64,000 nucleotides of DNA. Origin: Streptomyces cynarae (GTDB taxonomy: Bacteria; Actinomycetota; Actinomycetes; Streptomycetales; Streptomycetaceae). Both the position numbers and the translations under genes were made by a program. Of the stretch, positions 1 through 10,380 are shown piece by piece (the first letter of the stretch is position 1; every line of letters begins with the position of its first letter). The stretch is from contig NZ_CP106793.1 in NCBI RefSeq assembly GCF_025642135.1, positions 1,719,001 through 1,783,000 of the forward strand, in the 5' to 3' direction. Under the pieces are notes generated by a model that saw only the letters and a program-made list of their open reading frames with translations, was not told where the DNA came from and ran no database searches.

Positions 1-654
1 CAGGAGGACGTCGCGGGCGATGATCGACTCCTCGGCGACGGCGGGCCAGCCACCGAGGCCCAGCTCGGCGGAGACGACGCCCTCGTTCATCTGGGCGCCC
101 TCGGTCAGCCGCGGCTCCTGCGCGTGCTGGGCGACGACACCGCCGAAGGCCTTCACGTACTCCAGCGCCCGGCGCATGATCACCGCGTCGTCGACGCACT
201 TGCCGTCGTCGGAGAAGACCGTGACACCGGCCGCCGACTCGTGCATGGCGCCCAGCTCGGCGAGCTTCTTGCCCTCCAGGCCGACCGTGACGGCGCCGAT
301 GGGCTGCACGTCGCAGTAGCCGTGCTCACGGCCCAGCCGCCAGACCTGCTCGACGACACCGGCGGTGTCGGCGACCGGGAAGGTGTTGGCCATCGCGAAC
401 ACGGCGGTGTAGCCGCCCTTGGCGGCGGCCCGCGTACCGGTCAGGACGGTCTCGGAGTCCTCGCGGCCCGGCTCGCGCAGGTGGGTGTGCAGATCGACGA
501 GGCCGGGGAGCAGCACCTTGCCGCCGGCCTCCACGACCTCCGCGCCCTCGGCGGACAGACCGGTGCCGACCGCCTCGACGACCTCACCGTCGATCAGCAC
601 GTCCTGCGGCTCGCCGCCGAGCACCTTCGCACCACGGATCAGGGTCTTGCTCAT
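1..654 (-). CDS. pyrC: Dihydroorotase, 3' part outside window
   Basis: Only the first 218 codons are present; the gene runs off the left edge. Dihydroorotase closes carbamoyl-aspartate to dihydroorotate, the third step of pyrimidine synthesis, in the cytoplasm. The translation starts [20 protein letters not shown] and reaches the metal-binding signature HTHLREPG near residue 60. It continues through the amidohydrolase barrel ([11 protein letters not shown], then [17 protein letters not shown]). The ATG shares an ATGA overlap with the pyrB stop, so the two are translationally coupled in a pyrR-pyrB-pyrC operon. Nothing unusual was seen in the visible part. Confidence 0.95.
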   Translation of the reverse strand, partial: MSKTLIRGAKVLGGEPQDVLIDGEVVEAVGTGLSAEGAEVVEAGGKVLLPGLVDLHTHLREPGREDSETVLTGTRAAAKGGYTAVFAMANTFPVADTAGVVEQVWRLGREHGYCDVQPIGAVTVGLEGKKLAELGAMHESAAGVTVFSDDGKCVDDAVIMRRALEYVKAFGGVVAQHAQEPRLTEGAQMNEGVVSAELGLGGWPAVAEESIIARDVLL

Positions 655-1655
655 CGGTTCTGGTTCTCCTCGGTACGGGCGTCGTTGACGGGGGGCACGG
701 TCTTGGAGTCGAACACGGCGCCCCCCAGCAGCAGGTACAGAACAGCCATGCGGATGGAGACGCCGTTCGCCACCTGCTCGACGGCGGTGCAGCGGTCGGA
801 GTCGGCGACCTCGGCGGTGATCTCCATGCCGCGGACCATCGGGCCGGGGTGCATCACGATCGCGTGCTCCGGCATCTTCGCCATGCGGTCGGCGTCGAGG
901 CCGTAGCGCCGGGAGTACTCGCGCTCGGTGGGGAAGAAGGCGGCGTTCATGCGCTCCCGCTGGACGCGGAGCATCATCACCGCGTCGGACTTGGGAAGCG
1001 TGCTGTCGAGATCGAACGAGACCTCGCACGGCCAGGAGCCGACACCGACCGGCAGCAGGGTGGGCGGGGCGACGAGCGTGACGTCGGCGCCGAGGGTGTG
1101 CAGCAAGTCGACGTTGGAGCGGGCGACCCGGCTGTGCAGCACGTCGCCGACGATCGTGATGCGCTTGCCGGCCAGGTCACGCCCTATACCGGCGTCCCGG
1201 CCGACCAGGCGGCGACGCATCGTGAAGGCGTCGAGCAGTGCCTGGGTGGGGTGCTGGTGGGTGCCGTCGCCGGCGTTGATGACGGCCGCGTCGATCCAGC
1301 CGGAGTTGGCCAGGCGGTAGGGGGCTCCGGAGGCGCCGTGCCGGATGACGACGGCGTCGACACCCATGGCCTCCAGGGTCTGGGCGGTGTCCTTCAGGGA
1401 CTCCCCCTTGGACACGCTGGACCCCTTGGCGGAGAAGTTGATGACGTCCGCGGACAGACGCTTCTCGGCGGCCTCGAAGGAGATCCGGGTGCGGGTGGAG
1501 TCCTCGAAGAAGAGGTTGACGACGGTGCGGCCGCGCAGGGTCGGCAACTTCTTGATCGGCCGGTCCGCGACCCGTGCCATTTCCTCGGCGGTGTCGAGGA
1601 TCAGGACGGCGTCGTCGCGGGTGAGGTCGGCGGCCGAGATGAGATGGCGCTGCAT
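651..1655 (-). CDS. pyrB: Aspartate carbamoyltransferase catalytic subunit
   Basis: 334 residues, the normal length for a catalytic subunit. It joins carbamoyl phosphate to aspartate in de novo pyrimidine synthesis. The carbamoyl-phosphate loop STRTR lies at residues 53-57. The conserved HPTQALLD and the second-domain segment [18 protein letters not shown] are present. It ends in a 4-base overlap with pyrC and follows pyrR after about 100 bases containing a long hairpin. No regulatory subunit gene is visible, as usual in actinobacteria, where PyrR acts instead. Confidence 0.97.
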   Translation of the reverse strand: MQRHLISAADLTRDDAVLILDTAEEMARVADRPIKKLPTLRGRTVVNLFFEDSTRTRISFEAAEKRLSADVINFSAKGSSVSKGESLKDTAQTLEAMGVDAVVIRHGASGAPYRLANSGWIDAAVINAGDGTHQHPTQALLDAFTMRRRLVGRDAGIGRDLAGKRITIVGDVLHSRVARSNVDLLHTLGADVTLVAPPTLLPVGVGSWPCEVSFDLDSTLPKSDAVMMLRVQRERMNAAFFPTEREYSRRYGLDADRMAKMPEHAIVMHPGPMVRGMEITAEVADSDRCTAVEQVANGVSIRMAVLYLLLGGAVFDSKTVPPVNDARTEENQNR

Positions 1656-1717
1656 CTTTCAGGCTCCGTAAGACGGTTCATTCGGGAGATTCAGGACAGA
1701 CGGGCGCGCGTCGGGGC

Positions 1718-1758
1718 GCACTCTCGAGGCGTACGGCGACTCGCCGTACGCCGGAGTG

Positions 1759-1759
<1 letters not shown>
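1718..1759 (-). other. Long hairpin between pyrR and pyrB
   Basis: A nested inverted repeat: outer arms GCACTC and GAGTGC enclose inner 12-base arms GGCGTACGGCGA and TCGCCGTACGCC separated by one base. It begins at the last base of the pyrR stop codon. There is no T-run, so it is not a classical terminator. A partial terminator or an mRNA processing/stability element within the pyr transcript is plausible. Confidence 0.6.
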
Positions 1760-2372
<613 letters not shown>

Positions 2373-2506
2373 AAGGACGTCGGAATTGCGCCATACACGG
2401 TACCAGCTCGCGGGCGGGCCCCGGTCACCCCCCTGGCGCACTGCGTCACCCGTCCGGCGGTCCCGCACGCCGTCTACCACGGAAGGGTCGGTCCGGACCA
2501 TTCGGC

Positions 2507-2536
2507 TTGACGGGGAAGAGTCACGCTGCGTAACCT
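2507..2536 (+). promoter_or_regulatory. bldD promoter
   Basis: A -35 TTGACG at 2507-2512 and a -10 TAACCT at 2531-2536 are separated by 18 bases, a vegetative sigma-type promoter. The expected start point near 2543 falls in the BldD box. The ATG of bldD is about 55 bases downstream. Confidence 0.6.
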
Positions 2537-2550
2537 CACAGTGAGTCACC
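2535..2550 (+). promoter_or_regulatory. BldD box (autoregulation)
   Basis: The segment CTCACAGTGAGTCACC contains a perfect 11-base palindrome (2535-2545) and the BldD pattern AGTGA-N-TCACC (2540-2550). BldD is known to bind AGTGA(N)TCACC-type sites and to repress its own gene. The box overlaps the predicted transcription start. Confidence 0.7.
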
Positions 2551-2596
2551 AGCCGCGCGGCCGAGCCGCACGTCGACACCGTGTCCGGGGAGCTAT

Positions 2597-3100
2597 ATGT
2601 CCAGCGAATACGCCAAACAGCTCGGGGCCAAGCTCCGGGCGATCCGCACCCAGCAGGGCCTTTCCCTCCACGGTGTGGAGGAGAAGTCCCAGGGACGCTG
2701 GAAGGCGGTCGTGGTCGGTTCGTACGAGCGCGGCGACCGCGCCGTCACCGTGCAGCGTCTGGCCGAGCTGGCGGATTTCTACGGGGTCCCGGTGCAGGAG
2801 CTGCTGCCCGGCACCACCCCCGGTGGAGCCGCCGAGCCGCCGCCGAAGCTGGTTCTGGACCTGGAGCGCCTGGCCAACGTGCCGGCGGAGAAGGCGGGCC
2901 CCCTCCAGCGGTACGCGGCGACGATCCAGTCGCAGCGCGGTGACTACAACGGCAAGGTGCTGTCGATCCGCCAGGACGACCTGCGCACGCTCGCGGTCAT
3001 CTACGACCAGTCGCCCTCCGTCCTGACCGAGCAGCTGATCAGCTGGGGAGTCCTGGACGCGGACGCGCGCCGCGCGGTGGCCTCCCACGAGGAGAGCTGA
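2597..3100 (+). CDS. bldD: Developmental master repressor BldD
   Basis: 167 residues. BldD is the c-di-GMP-controlled repressor that holds Streptomyces in vegetative growth by silencing sporulation genes. An N-terminal XRE-type helix-turn-helix covers about residues 8-62. The C-terminal domain has the diagnostic c-di-GMP motif: RGD (114-116), eight residues, then RQDD (125-128). GGGGAG lies just upstream of the ATG. The gene is monocistronic, divergent from pyrR, preceded by a matching BldD box and followed by a strong hairpin. Identification is essentially certain. Confidence 0.98.
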   Translation: MSSEYAKQLGAKLRAIRTQQGLSLHGVEEKSQGRWKAVVVGSYERGDRAVTVQRLAELADFYGVPVQELLPGTTPGGAAEPPPKLVLDLERLANVPAEKAGPLQRYAATIQSQRGDYNGKVLSIRQDDLRTLAVIYDQSPSVLTEQLISWGVLDADARRAVASHEES

Positions 3101-3124
3101 CCGACCAGGTCCCAGCAGAAACGT

Positions 3125-3170
3125 GCCGCCGGGGTGGCCGGAACCGCACGGTTCCGGCCACCCCGGCGGC
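3125..3170 (+). terminator. Terminator hairpin after bldD
   Basis: 21-base perfect arms (GCCGCCGGGGTGGCCGGAACC and its complement) surround a GCAC loop, 24 bases past the bldD stop. There is no long T-run, which is common in Streptomyces. Confidence 0.8.
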
Positions 3171-3201
3171 GCTTTCGGCCAGGCACGGCCACCTCGCCGA
3201 G

Positions 3202-3247
3202 AACGCCGGAGGGCCCGCAGCACACGCGCTGCGGGCCCTCCGGCGTT
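3202..3247 (-). terminator. Terminator hairpin after nusB
   Basis: 19-base arms starting AACGCCGGAGGGCCCGCAG around a short loop, 16 bases beyond the nusB stop. It faces the bldD terminator, so the convergent genes each have a hairpin. Confidence 0.75.
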
Positions 3248-3262
3248 TCCGGGTACTTCTCG

Positions 3263-3697
3263 TCAGCTCTCGTCACGGCGCAACGACGGCTTCAGGTCCT
3301 TCAGGCGGCCGAGGAGGCCGTTGACGAACGCCGGGGACTCGTCCGTGGAGAACTCCTTGGCGAGCTGCACCATCTCGTCTAGCACGACGGCGTCCGGTGT
3401 CTCGTCGACCCAGATCAGTTCGTAGGCACCGAGGCGCAGGATGTTGCGGTCGACCACCGGCATCCGGTCCAGCGTCCAGCCGACCGCGTACTGCGCGATC
3501 AGCTCGTCGATGCGCTTCGTGTGCTGCGCATAGCCCTCGACCAGCTGCATGGTGTACTCGCTCACCGGCGGCTGCCGGGTGTCGGTCCGCGAGTGCCGGA
3601 TCCAGTCCGCGAGGACCGTCAGGACGTCGGCCCCGCGCTGGTCACCTTCGAAGAGGATCTGGAAGGCGCGCTTACGGGCCGTGTTACGGGCAGCCAC
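3263..3697 (-). CDS. nusB: Transcription antitermination factor NusB
   Basis: 144 residues, the usual size. NusB with NusE (S10) binds boxA RNA and supports antitermination on rRNA operons. The start AARNTARKRAFQILFEGDQR and the C-terminal segment DETPDAVVLDEMVQLAKEF followed by FVNGLLGRL are family hallmarks. It lies two bases after efp and is probably cotranscribed with it; a terminator hairpin follows. Confidence 0.96.
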   Translation of the reverse strand: MAARNTARKRAFQILFEGDQRGADVLTVLADWIRHSRTDTRQPPVSEYTMQLVEGYAQHTKRIDELIAQYAVGWTLDRMPVVDRNILRLGAYELIWVDETPDAVVLDEMVQLAKEFSTDESPAFVNGLLGRLKDLKPSLRRDES

Positions 3698-3699
3698 GG

Positions 3700-4266
3700 T
3701 TAGCTGTTCACCCGGCCGAGGTAGTCGCTCGTGCGGGTGTCGACCTTGATCTTCTCACCGGTGGTGATGAAGAGCGGGACCTGGATCTGGTGGCCGGTCT
3801 CCAGCGTGGCGGGCTTGGTGCCGCCCGTGGATCGGTCGCCCTGGACGCCCGGCTCGGTCTCGGCGACGGTCAGCTCCACGGCGGCCGGCAGGTCGACGAA
3901 GAGGACCTCGCCCTCGTGCTGCGCGACGGTGGCCGTGAAGCCCTCGATGAGGAAGTTGGCGGCGTCACCGACGGCCTTGCGGTCGACGTGCAGCTGGTCG
4001 TACGTCTCCATGTCCATGAAGACGAAGTACTCGCCGTCCATGTACGAGAACTGCATGTCGCGCTTGTCGACAGTGGCCGTCTCGACCTTGACACCGGCGT
4101 TGAAGGTCTTGTCGACGACCTTGCCGGAGAGCACGTTCTTGAGCTTGGTGCGCACGAAGGCGGGGCCCTTGCCGGGCTTGACGTGCTGGAACTCGACGAC
4201 GGACCAGAGCTGGCCGCCTTCGAGCTTGAGCACCATGCCGTTCTTGAGGTCGTTCGTGGAAGCCAC
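3700..4266 (-). CDS. efp: Elongation factor P
   Basis: 188 residues from the GTG at 4266 (translation begins [10 protein letters not shown]). A longer reading frame exists to 4311, but this GTG has AGGAG about 10 bases upstream and gives the family's exact length. EF-P relieves ribosomes stalled at polyproline, which matters in a proteome with many proline-rich linkers. Domain I carries the loop PGKGPAF with lysine 33 at its tip. No EpmA/EpmB modification genes are seen nearby. It sits between the M24 protein and nusB. Confidence 0.96.
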   Translation of the reverse strand: MASTNDLKNGMVLKLEGGQLWSVVEFQHVKPGKGPAFVRTKLKNVLSGKVVDKTFNAGVKVETATVDKRDMQFSYMDGEYFVFMDMETYDQLHVDRKAVGDAANFLIEGFTATVAQHEGEVLFVDLPAAVELTVAETEPGVQGDRSTGGTKPATLETGHQIQVPLFITTGEKIKVDTRTSDYLGRVNS

Positions 4267-4311
4267 GGTTGCGGAATCTCCTGGACTGACGTACGACCCC
4301 GGGGCAGGCAC

Positions 4312-5418
4312 CTACAGCGCCAGCAGCTCCTTGGTCGTGATGGTGAGTAGCTCGGGTCCGCCGTCCGCCTCGGGGCGTACGACGAGCGTGTCATCGATCC
4401 GGACACCGCCCCGGCCCGGGAGGTGGACCCCCGGTTCGACGGTGACCGGCACGCAAGCGTCCAGTTTACCCATGGCCGCGGGGGCCAACTGAGGGTCCTC
4501 GTCGATTTCGAGTCCCACACCGTGCCCCGTCAGCGGGGGCAGCGCCCCGCCGTACCCCGCGGAGTCCAGCACCTGACGTGCGGCCCGGTCCACGTCGCGG
4601 TACGCGGCGCCCGGCGCGAGGGCCTGGCGTCCGGCGCGCTGGGAGGCGAAGACCAGGTCGTACAGCTCGATCTGCCAGTCGGCGGGCGAGGTGCCGATGA
4701 CGAAGGTACGACCGATCTCGCAGCGGTAGCCGTGGTAGGCGGCGCCGAGACAGACGGAGAGGAAGTCGCCCTCCTCCACACGCCGGTCGGTGGGGCGGTG
4801 GCCACGGCGGCCTGCGTTCGGACCGGTGGCGACGGAGGTGGCGAAGGCGGGACCGTCGGCGCCGTGGTCGACGAGGCGGCGCTCCAGTTCGAGGGCGAGA
4901 TGACGCTCGGTGCGGCCGACGAGGATCGACTCCAGCAGCTCGCTGAGGGCCTGGTCGACGATCTCCGCGCCGATCCTGAGGAGGGCGATCTCCTCCTCGT
5001 CCTTGACGACCCGCAACTGCTCGACCGCCCCGCCGAGGTCCGTGAGCCGCAGCCTCGGCGCGACCGAGCGCAGGGAGCGGTGCCGGGCCACGGTGAGGTG
5101 GTGCTCCTCCACCGCCAGGGACTCGCCCCCCTGTGCCGCGGCCAGGTCGGCGGCGGCGACGGCGGGATCGCCGCCGGTCACCGGCAGAACGCGAACCCGC
5201 AGCGCCTCGTCGGGCCGCCCGTCGGCGGGGTGATCGTCCGGCGGCCCGGCGCACACCAGCACGTCCTCGGCCGTGCCCAGCAGCAGGACGGCGCCCTTGG
5301 GCGCGGCGCCCGCGAGATACCGGACGTTGGCGGGGCGGGAGACCAGCGCCGTCCCACCGCCGCCCGCGCTGCAGCGTTCCCTGAGCCGCTCCCGGCGGGC
5401 CGCGTACACCTCTGACAT
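4312..5418 (-). CDS. M24 (aminopeptidase P/Xaa-Pro dipeptidase-like) protein with altered metal ligands
   Basis: 368 residues with a creatinase-like N domain (about 1-130) and an M24 pita-bread C domain (about 135-345). Family enzymes use five metal ligands. Here the first Asp position is Cys223 (SVCLGA for the usual DxGA), the second is Glu234 (RCEIGRTF for SDITRTF), and the last Glu is Asp342 (RIDDT for RIEDD). His299 (TGHGVGLE) and Glu328 (TVEPG) remain. The fold is clear, but ordinary dinuclear peptidase activity is doubtful. It precedes efp by 45 bases, a common pairing, and may be cotranscribed with it. Confidence 0.85.
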   Translation of the reverse strand: MSEVYAARRERLRERCSAGGGGTALVSRPANVRYLAGAAPKGAVLLLGTAEDVLVCAGPPDDHPADGRPDEALRVRVLPVTGGDPAVAAADLAAAQGGESLAVEEHHLTVARHRSLRSVAPRLRLTDLGGAVEQLRVVKDEEEIALLRIGAEIVDQALSELLESILVGRTERHLALELERRLVDHGADGPAFATSVATGPNAGRRGHRPTDRRVEEGDFLSVCLGAAYHGYRCEIGRTFVIGTSPADWQIELYDLVFASQRAGRQALAPGAAYRDVDRAARQVLDSAGYGGALPPLTGHGVGLEIDEDPQLAPAAMGKLDACVPVTVEPGVHLPGRGGVRIDDTLVVRPEADGGPELLTITTKELLAL

Positions 5419-5520
5419 GACCCGAGCCTACGAGCGGTGGCCGAATATCGCCGGTTCAGAGGGCCGGACGGGCGGCGGGGACGACGCTCCGTGGACGGGG
5501 ACGTCTGCCGCGTTACCGCG

Positions 5521-6379
5521 TCACCACTTCGGCGGGCTCGCGATGGCGCGGGCCAGTACCTCGTCCAGGACGCGGGCAGTGCCCTCCACATCGAGCTGGG
5601 AGTTGTCGATGATCGGGAGGCCGGAGCCGTACCAGCCGGCCATGCGGCCGTGGATACGGGCCACCTCCTCGTCGGTGAGCCGGCGGTTGCCCGTGCGCTC
5701 CGCGTTGCGCTCCAGGACGATCTCCAGTCCGGGAAGCAGGACGACCGGCAGGAGTCCGGGACCCACATGCCGTTTCCAGCCACCGAGGCCGACCACCGGG
5801 CGGTCCGGGAAGACGGCGTCGTCGAGGATGCACGAGATGCCGTTGGCCAGGAAGTTGCGGGCCGCGAAGCCGCAGGTGCGGCGGGCGAGACGGTACTGCG
5901 CCTCCGAGTTGTCGTTCCACCCCGACTGCGGGTCGGCGAAGCCCGAGCGGACCCATTCGCGGACGTCGTCCAGGCTGATGTGGGCGGTGGGGACCCGGCG
6001 GTGGTCGGCCCAGTACTTGGCGACGCTGGTCTTGCCGGCGCCCGCGGGGCCGATGAGCAGCACGGCGAGTGTGGCGGACGCGGGGTCGGGCGCGCGGCGG
6101 CGGGGGTGCGCTCGGCACACCGACCGGGGCGCCCGGGGGAGCCGCATCTGCCCGGTGGGGTCCGGCGGCGGGACGGGAGTGTGCTGTGGCGGCCGGTGGG
6201 CGGGGGTGCTCCGGGGGCACCGGTTGCGCCGTGAAGCCCGGCGTGGGCGTGGTCCGCGGTGCGGGGCCCGGGTGGGCGCCCGGCTGTCCCGGGTGGTGTG
6301 CGGCCGGTGACCAGGTGGTCGCCGGGCCGTGCCCCGGCTGGTGGGGCGGCGGCAGCGGAGCTCCCACTGCGTGCTGCAT
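5521..6379 (-). CDS. P-loop kinase/AAA-like protein with proline-rich N terminus; reading frame broken
   Basis: The intact C-terminal part encodes a small P-loop domain: Walker A GPAGAGKTS, then SLDDVREWVRSGF, an arginine-rich segment and a short C terminus ending ASPPKW. It resembles zeta-toxin/chloramphenicol-phosphotransferase-like kinases; the substrate is unknown. The best start, ATG at 6379 with GGAG upstream, opens a proline-rich segment (MQHAVGAPLPPPHQPGHG) in a different frame. To join them the frame must change at about 6190, 6150 and 6100, a net shift of one base. An internal ATG near 6146 would avoid this but gives an atypical Arg/Cys-rich start. I read it as a single gene damaged by small indels, real or due to sequencing. 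Confidence 0.7.
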
Positions 6380-6583
6380 CCGGTGGCCACTCCGTCTCGT
6401 GTTGGGGCTCGCAGGCGTTCGACACTGGCAGCGGGGGTGACCCCCGCTCCCCACCGAACGGTACCGTCCCCGGCCGCTGTTGTGTGAACGGCCGGGAGCG
6501 GCCCGAAGTGCCCATCCCCGCAGGCGAATCGGGGCAACCGGTCCCGAGGGGAACGAGTCGCCGCCGCCCGGGACCGGATGGAG

Positions 6584-8186
<1,603 letters not shown>

Positions 8187-8190
<4 letters not shown>

Positions 8191-9371
8191 CGGATCGCCA
8201 GGGTGTCGAGGTAGCCCTGCACGTTACGGCGGGTCTCGGCGACGCTGTCGCCGCCGAACTTCTCCGCCACGGCGTCAGCCAGGACCAGGGCGACCATCGC
8301 CTCGGCGACGATGCCGGCCGCCGGGACCGCGCACACGTCCGAGCGCTGGTGGTGGGCCTGCGCCGGCTCACCGGTGGAGACGTCCACCGTCTGCAACGCC
8401 CGCGGCACCGTCGCGATCGGCTTCATCGCGGCGCGGACCCGCAGCAGTTCACCCGTGGACAGACCACCCTCGGTCCCGCCGGAGCGGCCCGTGGCACGCT
8501 TGATGCCCTCGGGGGTGGTGACGATCTCGTCGTGCGCCTTCGAGCCCGGCACGCGCGCCAGCTCGAACCCGTCACCGACCTCGACGCCCTTGATCGCCTG
8601 GATGCCCATCAGCGCGGCCGCGAGCCGCGCGTCCAGGCGCCGGTCCCAGTGCACGTGAGACCCGAGCCCCACCGGGACGCCGTACGCCAGGACCTCGACC
8701 ACTCCGCCGAGGGTGTCGCCGTCCTTGTGCGCCTGGTCGATCTCCGCGACCATCGCCTTCGACGTGTCCGCGTCCAGGCACCGCACCGGATCCGCGTCCA
8801 GCTTCTCGACGTCGGCGGGGGTCGGGTAGACGCCGTAGGGGGCCTTGGCGCTCGCCAACTCGACGACGTGCGAGACGACCTCGATACCGGCGGTCTCCTT
8901 CAGGTACGAGCGGGCCACCGCACCCAGCGCCACGCGGGCCGCCGTCTCGCGGGCCGAGGCGCGCTCCAGGATCGGCCGGGCCTCGTCGAACCCGTACTTC
9001 TGCATCCCCGCCAGGTCCGCGTGCCCCGGACGCGGCCGGGTCAACGGAGCGTTACGCGCCAGCCCCGCCAGCACCTCCGGGTCCACCGGGTCGGCCGACA
9101 TGACCTGTTCCCACTTGGGCCACTCGGTGTTGCCGACCATGATCGCCACCGGGGAGCCCAGGGTGAGACCGTGCCGGACACCGCCCAGGAACGTGACCTC
9201 GTCGCGCTCGAACTTCATCCGCGCACCGCGTCCATAGCCCAGCCGCCGCCTCGCCAAGTGGTCCGCCACCATCTCGGTGGTGATCGGCACGCCGGCGGGA
9301 AGGCCCTCCAGCGTCGCGACAAGTGCGGGACCATGGGACTCCCCCGCGGTCAGCCAGCGCAACCTGCTCAA
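8187..9371 (-). CDS. aroC: Chorismate synthase
   Basis: 394 residues. It makes chorismate from EPSP using reduced FMN. The start is TTG (9371), with GAGGAG upstream in register. The signature GESHGPAL lies at residues 10-17, and the conserved RPGHADLAG and the RSGGTEGG near the C-terminal third are present. It is the first gene of the coupled aroC-aroK-aroB set. About 170 bases separate it from aroE upstream. Confidence 0.97.
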
Positions 9372-9539
9372 CGATGCTCCTCAGTGCTCGCGCCCTGGTA
9401 CTGCCCTGCGTACGCGCGTCCTCGCGTACGGCGACGGCGCGACCGGGTGCGCGGCCCTGTCCCGCCACCTCCGATCCTCCCACGTCCGGCGGCGTGACCG
9501 GCCCCGGGTCCATCAGGCGGACGGGCCGGGGGCCGTCTT

Positions 9540-10375
9540 CTACCGGGCCGCCAGGGCGTGCTCCCCCGCCTTTCGCATGGCGTCCAGGGGGGCCGGGGCA
9601 CGGCCCGTCATCTGTTCGACTTGGAGGACGGCCTGGTGCACCAGCAGGTCGAGGCCGCTGACGACGGCACCGCCGTAGGCGGACCAGCGTGCCGCGAGGG
9701 CCGTGGGCCAGGGGTCGTAGAGCACGTCGAACAGGGTCGCCGGGCGCTCCGGGACGGCGGCGGCCAGCGCGTCCGTCGTCCCGGCAGGTGTGGTGGCGAC
9801 GACCAGCGGCGCGCGCAGCGCCGGTCGGCGTCCGCCCAGTCGGCGGTGCGGATGTCGACGTCGAGCCGCTCGCCCCACTGCCGCATCTCCGCGGCCCGGG
9901 CCTCGCTGCGGACGTAGGCGACCACGGGACCGATGCATATCCGGGCCAGCGCGGCCAGCGCGGAGGAGGCGGTGGCGCCCGCGCCGAGGATCGCGGCGGA
10001 GTCGACCTGCTCGATGCCGCGCTCCCGCAGGGCGGCGACCATGCCGGGGATGTCGGTGTTGTCTCCGACGCGCCGTCCGTCCTCGGTGAACACGACGGTG
10101 TTCACGGCCTCCACCGAGGCCGCCGTGTCGCTGACCGAGTCGAGCAGGGGGATGACGGCCCGCTTGAGCGGCATGGTCAGCGACAGACCCGCCCACTCGG
10201 GTCCGAGGTCCGCGAGGAAACCGGGCAACGCCTGTTCGTCCACCTCGAACCGGTCGTAGGACCAGTCCTTCAGCCCCAGCTCCTGGTAGGCGGCGCGGTG
10301 CAGCACCGGGGAGAGGGAGTGGGCGATCGGGGAGCCGAGGACGGCGGCCCGGCGCTTGCCGGCGGTGCCCGTCAT
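9540..10375 (-). pseudogene. aroE: Shikimate dehydrogenase, interrupted by a frameshift
   Basis: Shikimate dehydrogenase reduces 3-dehydroshikimate with NADPH. From the ATG at 10375 the first two thirds read normally (AAVLGSPIAHSLSPVLHRAAY, TMPLKRAVIPLLD, GAGATASSALAAL). Near 9815-9830 the frame is lost. The C-terminal third (LVVATTPAGTTDALAAAVP, then VLYDPWPTALA, ending RKAGEHALAAR) lies in the next frame. The span of 836 bases is one short of 279 codons, so a one-base deletion in the CCGG/GCGC run explains it. The reading order and residues are otherwise intact, so a sequence error or a very recent mutation is likelier than an old pseudogene. No other aroE lies in the window. Confidence 0.88.
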
Positions 10376-10380
10376 GAGCC

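Noticed and set aside
4267..4311. Longer efp start at 4311
   Set aside because: It adds 15 residues with no family support; the GTG at 4266 has a ribosome site and gives 188 residues.
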